This document shows positions 1 through 7,215 of a stretch of DNA of 63,483 nt, in pieces. The stretch covers positions 1 through 63,483 of the forward strand of contig JASBRS010000019.1 in NCBI GenBank assembly GCA_030149325.1. Direction: 5' to 3'. Under the pieces are notes generated by a model. The model saw only the letters and a program-made list of their open reading frames with translations. It ran no database searches and was not told the origin of the DNA. Each line of letters begins with the position of its first letter. Positions within the stretch are counted from its first letter, which is position 1. The DNA comes from Deinococci bacterium. Lineage in GTDB: Bacteria; Deinococcota; Deinococci; Deinococcales; Trueperaceae. The position numbers and the translations under genes were made by a program.

Positions 1-93
1 GGCGCCCCCCCCCCCCCCCCGCGACCCCACCACCCCCCCCCCCGCGGGGGTGGGGGCGGGCCCTCGGCCCCCCCACCGAGCGGGGTCACGACG
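1..93. repeat. Homopolymer C tracts and GC hairpin at window edge
   Basis: Two long runs of C (about 18 and 11 bases) sit in the first 45 bases, which read as G-runs on the minus strand. Positions 49-56 and 70-77 form a GGTGGGGG/CCCCCACC hairpin just downstream of the stop of the minus-strand solute-binding protein gene, so this could be its terminator. On the minus strand the G-runs could also form a G-quadruplex. Position at the very start of the window means the tract length may be a sequencing or assembly artefact. Confidence 0.5.
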
Positions 94-1431
94 CTACTGC
101 AGCGCGCTGATGCGCTGCTGGAGCTGATCGGCCGCGGTGGCGGCGTCGATCTCGCCGTCGAGGTAGCGACGCACCGTCTCGGCCATCACGCGCGTGCCGT
201 AGAGCCGCCCGATGAGGGCGCCCTGGCCCTTCGAGTAGGCCCAGCGGCTGCCGGTGTCGAGGCCCTGGACGATGTTCTGGATGACCTCGGGCGCGTAGAA
301 CTGCGACATCGGCGCCTTGCGGTCGACGCCCATCGGCAGTTGCGCCCAGCCGTCGACGAACTTCGTGGGCTGGTCGGCGGTGCCGCGACGAACCGGGAAG
401 AAGCCCTCGGGCGCGAACGACAGCCAGTCCAGGTAGCCGTCGCCCAGCAGGTACTCGACGAACTGCTGCGCCTTGGCGGTGTCGGCGTCGACGGTGATGC
501 CCAGGTAGGTGACGCTGGCCCAGCCGGCGCCTTCGGGGTTGCTCGGTCCGGAGACGCGCGTGACGATGCCGGTGTTCTCGGCCAGCTTCGGGCTGGTGGG
601 GTCCGCGAAGGCGGTGACCGGCACGGAGTCGCGAAGGCCCGCGAGCTCGTCGAGGATGAACGGCGACCACACGATCATGGCGGCCTTGCCGGCGAGGTAG
701 AGCTCGCGCGACTGCTGCCAGTAGAGGTTGCCCTCGGGGCTGGCGTCGGCCAGCTTCTTGTAGAACTCGAGCACCTGGACGGTCTTGTTCTTGTCGAGGT
801 TCACCTTGCCGTCGGGACCGATCAAGGTCACGCCGTTGGCGAGGAAGAACTCCTCGAGGACCTGCATGGTGTAGTCGTTGTTGACGTCGGTGGCGGCCAC
901 GAAGCCGAACATGTCGGGCGGGTTGCCGAGCACCTCGATGGCCTTCTCGATGTCGGCGAAGGTGGTCGGCGGCTGGAGCCCGTGCTGCGCGAAGAGGTCC
1001 TTGCGGTAGAGGATGAGCTGGGTCCACCCGCTCAGCGGCACGGCTGCGGTATCGCCCTTGTAGGCGACCTGGGCCAGCGCGCCGGGCGCGAAGGTCCCCC
1101 GACCGAGCTGGTCGACGACCTCGTTGGCGGCCTGCGTGTCGAGGATGCCGGCGTCGGCCCAGCCGATCGACTGGCTCTGCGGCGTGATGATCACGTCGGG
1201 CAGCTCGCCCGCGGCGTAGGCCGCCGTGACCCGCGACGCGATCTCGCTCTCCTCGACGGGCACCAACTGCACGCTGACGCCGGTCTTGGCCTGGAAGTCG
1301 GCGACGATCTGCTGTTGCTTGGCCATGCGCTCCGGCTGCACCTCGGTGGTCCAGAAGACCAACTGCGCGGACGCGGCGCCGGCGAGCAGCAGGGCCAGCA
1401 GGCTCACGGCTACGACGAACGTTCTCCTCAT
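94..1431 (-). CDS. Sugar-type ABC transporter solute-binding protein
   Basis: A 445-residue secreted binding protein of the family 1 (MalE/UgpB-like) class. Residues 1-22 form a signal peptide (basic MRRTF start, long Leu/Ala core, cleavage after ASA). The mature part shows the usual fold cues: an early LVFWTTEV strand, a PDVIITPQ segment and a late GDGYLDWLSFAPEGFFPVRR stretch near the ligand-facing C-terminal lobe. The start at 1431 is chosen over an in-frame ATG 23 codons upstream because an AGGAGGG Shine-Dalgarno lies just before it and the signal peptide begins there. Its substrate cannot be read from sequence. Partner permeases are not in the window; they would lie beyond position 1 or elsewhere. 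Confidence 0.88.
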   Translation of the reverse strand: MRRTFVVAVSLLALLLAGAASAQLVFWTTEVQPERMAKQQQIVADFQAKTGVSVQLVPVEESEIASRVTAAYAAGELPDVIITPQSQSIGWADAGILDTQAANEVVDQLGRGTFAPGALAQVAYKGDTAAVPLSGWTQLILYRKDLFAQHGLQPPTTFADIEKAIEVLGNPPDMFGFVAATDVNNDYTMQVLEEFFLANGVTLIGPDGKVNLDKNKTVQVLEFYKKLADASPEGNLYWQQSRELYLAGKAAMIVWSPFILDELAGLRDSVPVTAFADPTSPKLAENTGIVTRVSGPSNPEGAGWASVTYLGITVDADTAKAQQFVEYLLGDGYLDWLSFAPEGFFPVRRGTADQPTKFVDGWAQLPMGVDRKAPMSQFYAPEVIQNIVQGLDTGSRWAYSKGQGALIGRLYGTRVMAETVRRYLDGEIDAATAADQLQQRISALQ

Positions 1432-1655
1432 CGATCCCTCCTGAAGGTCGATCCCGGATGGCTTCGGGTTCCCCTGAACGCCTGCCCTCCTTTCGATCAC
1501 GACAGCTCGGCCGCTGCCCCGCCGATGGCGTGCAACGAGCCGGAGTTGGAGGAGAGGACGACGAGCCCCTGGAGGGCGTACGACGCGTCTGCGAAGCGCC
1601 TGGGACAGCTTCCGTTGTGCCTACTGGACAGTATCCTCGACCGGAACGGACTCCG
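1432..1655 (-). other. 224-bp leader region of the solute-binding protein
   Basis: No gene is seen on either strand. A GATACT hexamer (minus strand, around 1630-1635) may be a -10 box, which would leave a leader of roughly 190 nt before the binding-protein gene. No riboswitch consensus was recognised. Confidence 0.3.
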
Positions 1656-2072
1656 TCAGTGACGGCCCTGTCGGGGAGCCGCCTGCGGGGGCTCGTCGTC
1701 GGCTTCGGCCAGCGTGCGTGCCAGCACCCGCATCGCGGCCAGCGCCCGCGGGAAGCCCGCGAACAGCGCGACCTGCAGGATCGTCTCGCGCAGCTCCGTG
1801 ACGCTGGCGCCGCAGCGCAACGCGCCGCGCAGGTGGGTGGGGAGCTCGCGCTCGGCGCCGAGCGAGGCCAGCAGCCCCACCGCCAGCAGCTCCCGCGTCC
1901 GGAGGTCGAGCCCCGGGCGTTCGAACACGTCGTCGTAGGCGACGCCCACGATGAGGTCGGCGAGGTCCTCGTCGGCGGAGCGCAGCGCGCGCTCGATACG
2001 CTCGGCATCGGGCCCCCAGATCGCAGCGCGGGCGCCGACGTCGCGGTCGTCGCGAGGATCGTCGGCGTTCAC
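1656..2072 (-). CDS. Carboxymuconolactone decarboxylase family protein
   Basis: A 138-residue protein with the CMD/AhpD-like core: a helix-rich LDLRTRELLAVGLLASLG segment followed by LPTHLRGALRCGASVTELRETI. In the family this layout is shared by 4-carboxymuconolactone decarboxylase and by peroxiredoxin-linked AhpD-like proteins. AhpD-type activity needs a CxxC pair, which is absent here (only one Cys), so a decarboxylase-like or unknown role is more likely. The GTG start at 2072 shares GTGA with the stop of the upstream thiamine pyrophosphokinase gene, so the two are probably translationally coupled. A link to thiamine is only positional. Confidence 0.75.
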   Translation of the reverse strand: MNADDPRDDRDVGARAAIWGPDAERIERALRSADEDLADLIVGVAYDDVFERPGLDLRTRELLAVGLLASLGAERELPTHLRGALRCGASVTELRETILQVALFAGFPRALAAMRVLARTLAEADDEPPQAAPRQGRH

Positions 2073-2737
2073 GTGCGCGCCTCGCCCCACTCCACGATCA
2101 GCGCCACGACACCGTCGTGGACCGTCACGGTGGGGCCCCCGGCGGCCCGGTTGGACACCCCGAGGCCGACGCCGAACGGCAGGCGTTCGCGTGTCAGCGG
2201 GAAGCGGGCGCCGCCGACGTCGACCGTCGCGTCGCCGACCAGGCTCTGCAGGCTGAACACGGTGCCCGTCGGGAGCTCGAGCGCCAGCGCGTCGCCGGCC
2301 GCCAACAGGTACACCTCGTGCTCGGCGCCGATGAGGCGGACCGCCACGCCGAGCTCGGCGCGCAGGCGGGCGGCGATCAGCAGCGCCGCCAGCGTCTGAT
2401 CGAGCCGGCCGTCGAGCACGCCCACCAGCACCAGCTCCCGGACGCCGCGGTCGAGGGCGACGGCCACCGCCAGCTCCAGGTCGAGTTCGTCCTTGTCGCT
2501 GGGGTGCTCGTGCCGAGGGACGTCCGGGTAGGCTCGCCGCAGCGCCTCTCCGGCACTGTCGAAGTCGCCGACCCACAGGTCGGGGACGAGGGCCAGCGCC
2601 TCCGCCAGCGCCATGCCGCCGTCGGCGGCCACCACCAGGTCGACGTCCGCCAGGGCGGCGCGCACCCGCTCCGGCAGGTCGACGCGTCCGCTGGCCAGCA
2701 CGGCCGCGCTGCGGACGCGTCGGGACGTCGCGCTCAT
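2069..2737 (-). CDS. Thiamine pyrophosphokinase
   Basis: A 222-residue enzyme that transfers pyrophosphate from ATP to thiamine, giving the cofactor TPP. Diagnostic motifs are AADGG (37-41), GDFDS (57-61) and SDKDELDLELA (80-90), followed by a GVLDGRLDQTLA loop; these make up the catalytic domain, with a C-terminal beta thiamine-binding domain. The ATG overlaps the stop of the upstream ABC ATPase gene (ATGA at 2734-2737). Location after a thiamine importer makes a salvage route: import, then pyrophosphorylation in the cytoplasm. The gene name thiN is used for this family in some bacteria. Confidence 0.93.
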   Translation of the reverse strand: MSATSRRVRSAAVLASGRVDLPERVRAALADVDLVVAADGGMALAEALALVPDLWVGDFDSAGEALRRAYPDVPRHEHPSDKDELDLELAVAVALDRGVRELVLVGVLDGRLDQTLAALLIAARLRAELGVAVRLIGAEHEVYLLAAGDALALELPTGTVFSLQSLVGDATVDVGGARFPLTRERLPFGVGLGVSNRAAGGPTVTVHDGVVALIVEWGEART

Positions 2738-3744
2738 GCGCCGTCCAGCTCCTGCCAGGCCTCGGCCGGGACGTGGAGCCTCAGTTGCTGTCCCTCCGTG
2801 GGCGCTCCGGGGAGCTCGCGGTCGTAGCCCTCCCAGGCCAGCTCGATCCCCCAGTCGGGCAGCGCCAGCCGCAGCTTCCAGCGGAGCCCGTCGCGCGCCA
2901 CGCCGCGGACCACGGCGTCGGTGCCGCCGCCGCCGTCGGCGGCGGGCAGCACGCGGGTCAGGTCGCTGCGGAGCAGGGCGGGGCCACGCTGCGGGGCGCC
3001 CGGCACGCGCGCCAGGTCGGCGGCCTCGAAGACGTTGCGGTGGCCCAGGAAGTGCGCCAGCCAGCCGGTGCGGGGGTGCTCCAGGACCTCCTCGCGGGTC
3101 CCCACCTGGGCGAGGCGCCCGCTCTTCATCACGGCCACCCGGCGCGCGATCGTGAAGGCCTCGGACTGATCGTGGGTGACGTAGACGGCGCGTACCGGCA
3201 GCGACGACAGGAGGCCGCTTAGCTCGTCCTTGAGCGCCTCGCGCAGGGTCTGGTCGAGGTTCGAGAGCGGTTCGTCGAGGAGCAGCACCTCGGGCCGCGG
3301 CGCCAGCGCGCGTGCCAGCGCCACCCGTTGCTGCTGCCCTCCGGAGAGCTGCTGCACGCGGCGCCGTTCGAGCCCGGCCAGGCCGACGAGCTCGAGCAGC
3401 TCGCCGACGCGCTCGCGCTGCGCCGCGCGCTCCCAGCGCAGCTCCACCAACCCGAACGCCACGTTCTGGCCGACGTCGAGGTGGGGGAAAAGCGCGTAGT
3501 CCTGGAACACCATGCCGAAACGGCGGCGTTGCGGCGGGAGCTGCGTGATGTCGCTGCCGTCGAGGCTGAGATGGCCGGCGTCCGGGGCCTCGAGCCCCGC
3601 CACCAGGCGCAGCAGCGTGCTCTTGCCGCAGCCGCTCGGCCCCAGCAACGCCAGCGTCTCGCGCTCGTCGAGCTCGAGCGTCACGCCGTCGACCGCGCGG
3701 GTGGCGCCGTAGTGCTTGCGGAGCTCGTGCAGGTGGAGGCTCAT
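2734..3744 (-). CDS. thiQ: Thiamine ABC transporter ATP-binding protein
   Basis: A 336-residue ABC ATPase. Walker A is GPSGCGKST at 35-43, the Q-loop lies in the FQDYALFPHLD segment, the ABC signature LSGGQ is at 133-137 and Walker B VLLLDEP at 153-159, followed by the H-loop YVTHDQSEA. About 120 C-terminal residues form an accessory TOBE-like domain, as in PotA/FbpC/ThiQ-type ATPases. Substrate assignment rests on neighbours: ThiP-like permease upstream, TPK downstream, ThiB beyond. It would couple ATP hydrolysis to thiamine import at the inner membrane. A TATGAT box 12 bases before the ATG may give it a private promoter. Confidence 0.9.
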   Translation of the reverse strand: MSLHLHELRKHYGATRAVDGVTLELDERETLALLGPSGCGKSTLLRLVAGLEAPDAGHLSLDGSDITQLPPQRRRFGMVFQDYALFPHLDVGQNVAFGLVELRWERAAQRERVGELLELVGLAGLERRRVQQLSGGQQQRVALARALAPRPEVLLLDEPLSNLDQTLREALKDELSGLLSSLPVRAVYVTHDQSEAFTIARRVAVMKSGRLAQVGTREEVLEHPRTGWLAHFLGHRNVFEAADLARVPGAPQRGPALLRSDLTRVLPAADGGGGTDAVVRGVARDGLRWKLRLALPDWGIELAWEGYDRELPGAPTEGQQLRLHVPAEAWQELDGA

Positions 3745-3756
3745 CGGGGCCCCAGC

Positions 3757-3762
3757 ATCATA
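3757..3762 (-). promoter_or_regulatory. Candidate -10 box of thiQ
   Basis: TATGAT on the minus strand, 12 bases before the ATG at 3744, predicting a leader of about five bases. The 76-bp gap after thiP makes a separate start plausible, but read-through from thiP is equally possible. Confidence 0.4.
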
Positions 3763-3820
3763 CCGTCGCCGGCAGCCGCGGCCCCGACGCCAGGGTCGCC
3801 GCCCGGTCCTGCGTCGCGGC

Positions 3821-5401
3821 TCAGAACTCGCTCCGTCCCCGCCGCTGGAGCAGCAGCATGACCGCTCCGGTCACCAGCATGAGCACCAGCGCCAGGGCCA
3901 GGGCGGCGCCGTAGTGTTGGGGTCCCGGGCGGCCCAGGCGGTCGTAGATGGCGACCGGCAGGGTGGCGTAGCGCGGACGCACCAGCAGCAGGGTGGCGCC
4001 GAACTCGCCCATCGACACCGCGAACGCGAAGCTGGCGGCGGTGAGCAGCGCCGAGCGGAGTTGCGGCAGCTCGACGCGGCCGAGGATCCGCAACGGTCCC
4101 GTCCCGAGGCTGGCGGCGGCAGCGTTCAGCGTCGGGTCGAGCCCGCGCAGGGCCGGCAGCAGCGAGCGCGCCACGAAGGGGAAGGCGATGAGGGCGTGCG
4201 CGATGGGGATGCCCCAGGGATGGGCGACCAGGGCAGGGAATGCCAGCAGGTAGCCGAAGCCCAGCGTGACCGGGCTGGTCGCCAGGGGCAGCAGGCTGAG
4301 GGGGTCGAGCGCGGCCCAGCGCCCGCGGACCACGGCGTAGGCGACCGCGAAGCCGATCAGCAGGGCCAGCAGGGTGCTCAGGGATGCGAACAGCAGCGAG
4401 TTGCGCAGCGCCAGCCCGAGCGAGGCGAAGCCCAGCACCCCCGAGGGGCGCAGCGCGGCGGCGAGGTTGGCGAACGACGGGAAGCTGCCGCCCGCGCCCT
4501 GCAACGCGCCGACGGCGAGCGCGGCGAGCGGCGAGAGGATGAGGGCGGCGGCCAGCAGCAGCTGCAGTCCGAGCGCCAGGCGCGCTGCGCCGCGCGGCCG
4601 GGGCAGGGCGCTGCGGTACGCCGGCAGCGCCAGCGCCAGGCGCGCCTGCGCGCGGGTGTACACCAGCGTGACCAGACCCACCAGCACGAGCTGCGCCACC
4701 GCCAGCACGGCGGCCGGCCCGAGTTCGAGGAGGTGGGCGGTGAGCTGGTAGATCTCCACCTCCAGCGTGGCCAGCCGCGGGGTGGGCGCGAGGATGAGGA
4801 TGACGCCGAAGCTGGTGAAGCAGAACAGGAACACCAGCGTGGCGGCGGCCAGCAGCGCCGGCATCGCCAGCGGCAGGCTGACGCGCAGGGTGGCCCGCCA
4901 GGACCCCGCCCCCAGCGTGCTGGCGGCCTCCAGCAGGCGCGGCGCGGCTCCCTCCAGGAAGCCGCCTACCACGCGGACGACGATGGCGTAGTTGTAGAAC
5001 ACGTGCGCGAGCAGCACCAGCAGGAGCGTGTTCCGCAGGTCGAGGCCGCTCAGGCCGCGCGGCCCGAACAACGCCAGGAACCCGATGCCGGCGACCACCG
5101 TCGGCATCACGAAGGGGATGGTGAAGGCCGCGTTCAGGAAGCGCTTGCCGCGGAAGTCGTAGCGCGCGAACAGCAGGGCTCCCGGCAGCCCGAGCGCCAC
5201 CGTGAGCACGGTGGAGAGAAGGGCCTGGCCGGCGGTGAAGCCCAGACGTTGCCAGTAGTAGGGGTTGCTCGCCACCTGCGCCGGGGCGCCGCCGTCGGTG
5301 AAGCTGCGGGCCAGGATGACGGCCAGAGGGTACAGGAAGAAGACGGCCAGGAACGCCGAGGCGGCCACGCCGAGGAGTGCGCCGAGCGCGTTCGGCCGCA
5401 T
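3821..5401 (-). CDS. thiP: Thiamine ABC transporter permease (double-domain)
   Basis: A 526-residue integral membrane protein with about twelve hydrophobic segments, i.e. two fused permease halves as in ThiP and FbpB. Each half carries an EAA-type loop that contacts the ATPase: LEAASTLGAGSWRATLRVSL in the first half and AAAASLGTGPLRILGRVELP in the second. The N-terminal GALLGVAASAFLAVFFLYPL segment is the first membrane helix. It lies between thiB-like and thiQ-like genes, which supports thiamine as substrate; the related iron(III) permeases are the main alternative. The start at 5401 is seven bases behind a TAGACT box, so the message may be leaderless and independent of the riboswitch upstream of thiB. 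Confidence 0.9.
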   Translation of the reverse strand: MRPNALGALLGVAASAFLAVFFLYPLAVILARSFTDGGAPAQVASNPYYWQRLGFTAGQALLSTVLTVALGLPGALLFARYDFRGKRFLNAAFTIPFVMPTVVAGIGFLALFGPRGLSGLDLRNTLLLVLLAHVFYNYAIVVRVVGGFLEGAAPRLLEAASTLGAGSWRATLRVSLPLAMPALLAAATLVFLFCFTSFGVILILAPTPRLATLEVEIYQLTAHLLELGPAAVLAVAQLVLVGLVTLVYTRAQARLALALPAYRSALPRPRGAARLALGLQLLLAAALILSPLAALAVGALQGAGGSFPSFANLAAALRPSGVLGFASLGLALRNSLLFASLSTLLALLIGFAVAYAVVRGRWAALDPLSLLPLATSPVTLGFGYLLAFPALVAHPWGIPIAHALIAFPFVARSLLPALRGLDPTLNAAAASLGTGPLRILGRVELPQLRSALLTAASFAFAVSMGEFGATLLLVRPRYATLPVAIYDRLGRPGPQHYGAALALALVLMLVTGAVMLLLQRRGRSEF

Positions 5402-5408
5402 GGTTCGC

Positions 5409-5414
5409 AGTCTA
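5409..5414 (-). promoter_or_regulatory. Leaderless-type -10 box of thiP
   Basis: TAGACT on the minus strand, seven bases before the ATG. This spacing places the transcription start at the start codon. Confidence 0.55.
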
Positions 5415-5528
5415 GCGCCGGCCGCCGGGGAGGCGGACGGGATCGCCGTCGGTGACGCGCTTCGACGGCTCGGGATGGGGTGGACCCACGTCCTGGACGA
5501 GATGTTCCCGGCCTCGGTCCATCGGCCC

Positions 5529-5558
5529 TAGACAAGCGACCCCGCGGTCGGGTACAAC
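5529..5558 (+). promoter_or_regulatory. Candidate promoter of the 46-codon ORF
   Basis: TAGACA (5529-5534), an 18-base spacer, and TACAAC (5553-5558) form an acceptable sigma-70 type promoter on the plus strand, ending about 57 bases before the ATG at 5616. Confidence 0.4.
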
Positions 5559-5615
5559 TCTCGCGTGGAGCCGACGCCGGCGATGTCCGGTGTTTGGCAT
5601 GCGAGGAGGCACGCC

Positions 5616-5756
5616 ATGCTCCGCTGGCTTCGAAGGATCCGCCTGGGCCCGAAGGCTCGGCCGGCGCGCGCGGTGGCCCGTTCGATCCGCCACGAACGTG
5701 CGGTGCTCGAGCGTTGGGCCAGGCGCACGCAGAACGACCCCTACAAGCAGTCTTGA
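5616..5756 (+). CDS. Small basic protein, 46 residues, unknown
   Basis: A short ORF in the gap between thiP and thiB, on the opposite strand. It has a strong GAGGAGG Shine-Dalgarno seven bases before the ATG, a candidate promoter upstream and hairpins (5763-5774 and 5784-5815) downstream. The product is very rich in Arg (starting MLRWLRRIRLG, with about 12 Arg in 46 residues) and ends NDPYKQS. I recognise no family. It could be a nucleic-acid-binding or ribosome-associated micro-protein, or an RNA with an incidental ORF. The complete set of expression signals is the reason for calling it. Confidence 0.5.
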   Translation: MLRWLRRIRLGPKARPARAVARSIRHERAVLERWARRTQNDPYKQS

Positions 5757-5783
5757 CCCGGCAGGCCACGGCCTGACACGGGA

Positions 5784-5815
5784 GTGGGTGGGCGCCCCTC
5801 GGGGTGCCCACCCAC
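5784..5815. terminator. GC hairpin between thiB and the small ORF
   Basis: GTGGGTGGGC pairs with GCCCACCCAC, extended by a G-T wobble and CCCC/GGGG, giving a 15-bp stem with almost no loop. It lies 27 bases after the thiB stop (minus strand) and 27 bases after the small-ORF stop (plus strand), so it could serve both. There is no T-run on either side. Confidence 0.6.
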
Positions 5816-5842
5816 CGCCTTCAGGGCCGAACGCCTGGCGCG

Positions 5843-6919
5843 TCAGCGTACCGCCGCCGGGTCGCGGCCCTGCTGGACGACGGCCGTCCACTGCTCGATC
5901 CAGCGCTTCTCCCCGGCGGCGATCGCCTCCGGACTGAGGGTCGCCGTCTGCTCCGCGGTAGGGACGGGGCCGTAGGTGGTGAACGCGGCCGGCACGGTGG
6001 CGCCGGTGATCACCGGGTAGACGAACATGTTGAGCGGCATGTCCTCCTGGAAGCGCTTCGACAGCATGAAGTCGATGAACGCCTCGGCGGCCTTGCGGTG
6101 CCGGGTGCCCTTGAGGATGCCGGCGGCCTCGATCTGCAGCCAGGCGCACTTGGGGCACAGCACGTTGGCGGTCGGGCTGTCGGTCAGCTCGGTCTTGGAG
6201 AAGATCACCTCGGCCGGCGGGCTGGTGGTGTAGCTCGCCACGATGGGGCGGTCGCCGCCGTAGCGGCTGAAGGCGGTGTTGTAGGCCTCGTCCCAGCCGC
6301 TGGTGACCTGGACGCCGTTGTCGCGGAGCTTCGCCCAGTAGTCGAGCCAGTCGCCGGGGTGGTTCTGGCCGAAGCGCGCGATGGTGGTGAGCATGAACGC
6401 CAGGCCGGTGCTGGAGGTGGCGGGGTTCTCGACCACCAGCAGGTTCTTGTAGGCCGGCTCGGTCAGCACCGAGAGATCGATGGGAACGGGCACCCCGGCC
6501 TTGGCGAGCGCCGCCTTGTCGGCGTTCAGGTCGACGTAGCCGGCATCGATGGGCGTGACCAGGTGGTCGGGATCGAAGCGGTAGGCCGGCTGGACGGTGG
6601 ACAGCAGCGGGCTGACGTACGGCTCGAAGATACCGGCGTCGCGCGCGCGCACCAGGAGGCTGTTGTCGACGCCGTAGAGCACGTCGGCGATGGGGTGGTC
6701 CTTGGTGAGGATGGCGCGGTTGACCTCCGCCCCGGCATCACCGGCCTGCACGAACGTGACCTGGATGCCGGTCTGGTCGGTGAAGGCCTGGATGACGTCC
6801 TTCGAGACCGCGAAGGCGTTGTGCGTGAGCACCGTCAGCGTCTCGGCCAGGGCGCTGCCGCCGATCAGTCCTGCCAGCGCCAGGGCGACGAGGAGGGTAC
6901 GGGTAGGTGGGGCTCTCAT
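5843..6919 (-). CDS. thiB: Thiamine-binding periplasmic protein
   Basis: A 358-residue secreted protein that captures thiamine for ThiPQ. Residues 1-25 are a signal peptide cut after ALA. Family hallmarks of ThiB are present: LTVLTHNAFAVSK at the mature N-terminus, VLYGVDNSLL, ENPATSSTGLAFML, SYTTSPPAE at 229-237 and CAWLQIEAAGILKG. Start chosen at 6919 because AAGGACCACC precedes the ATG and the signal peptide begins there. The 5' leader carries a TPP riboswitch and a clear sigma-70 promoter, so expression should fall when TPP is plentiful. It is separated from thiP by 441 bp and a strong hairpin. Confidence 0.95.
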   Translation of the reverse strand: MRAPPTRTLLVALALAGLIGGSALAETLTVLTHNAFAVSKDVIQAFTDQTGIQVTFVQAGDAGAEVNRAILTKDHPIADVLYGVDNSLLVRARDAGIFEPYVSPLLSTVQPAYRFDPDHLVTPIDAGYVDLNADKAALAKAGVPVPIDLSVLTEPAYKNLLVVENPATSSTGLAFMLTTIARFGQNHPGDWLDYWAKLRDNGVQVTSGWDEAYNTAFSRYGGDRPIVASYTTSPPAEVIFSKTELTDSPTANVLCPKCAWLQIEAAGILKGTRHRKAAEAFIDFMLSKRFQEDMPLNMFVYPVITGATVPAAFTTYGPVPTAEQTATLSPEAIAAGEKRWIEQWTAVVQQGRDPAAVR

Positions 6920-6980
6920 GGTGGTCCTTCCCTTCGATCACCGAGAGGCCGGTCGTGCGACGTGCGATGTGGGAGTAGAA

Positions 6981-7061
6981 GGCGTCACGCTTCCTCCGCC
7001 CGCATGACCGGGATCAGGTTCAAGGGTCTCTCTCAGCCCCGAGGGGCACCCCTGGTGACCC
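6981..7061 (-). promoter_or_regulatory. TPP riboswitch (THI element)
   Basis: The minus strand carries the conserved TPP-aptamer boxes in order: GGGGTGCC, GGGCTGAGA, then ACCCTTGAACCTGATC, followed by GGTCATGCGGGCGGAGGAA. The outer stem P1 is supported by GGTCAC (7055-7060 complement) pairing with GTGAC (near 6984-6988). The distance to the thiB Shine-Dalgarno is about 50 bases, with no obvious terminator, so control of translation initiation is more likely than attenuation; CGCCTTC just after the aptamer could pair with GAAGGG near the ribosome site (inference). Confidence 0.96.
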
Positions 7062-7065
7062 TTCG

Positions 7066-7094
7066 AAGCTAGCGCGCTGGGGCCGCGCTGTCAA
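7066..7094 (-). promoter_or_regulatory. Sigma-70 promoter of riboswitch-thiB
   Basis: TTGACA (7089-7094), 17-base spacer, TAGCTT (7066-7071) on the minus strand. The predicted start lies at the 5' edge of the TPP aptamer. Confidence 0.8.
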
Positions 7095-7170
7095 CGACGC
7101 GCGCTGCTCGCCGCGACGACGCGCTCCGAGGCGCCCTCCGGGTGCGACGCCGTGGGGGGCCGGGCCATCC

Positions 7171-7176
7171 TAGACT
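7171..7176 (+). promoter_or_regulatory. Candidate -10 box of the aldo/keto reductase gene
   Basis: TAGACT, about 39 bases before the ATG, leaving a short leader that contains a GGAGG ribosome site. Confidence 0.45.
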
Positions 7177-7215
7177 GGGCGGAGCGGCGCGAGGCGCCGG
7201 GAACGGAGGCGCGCC

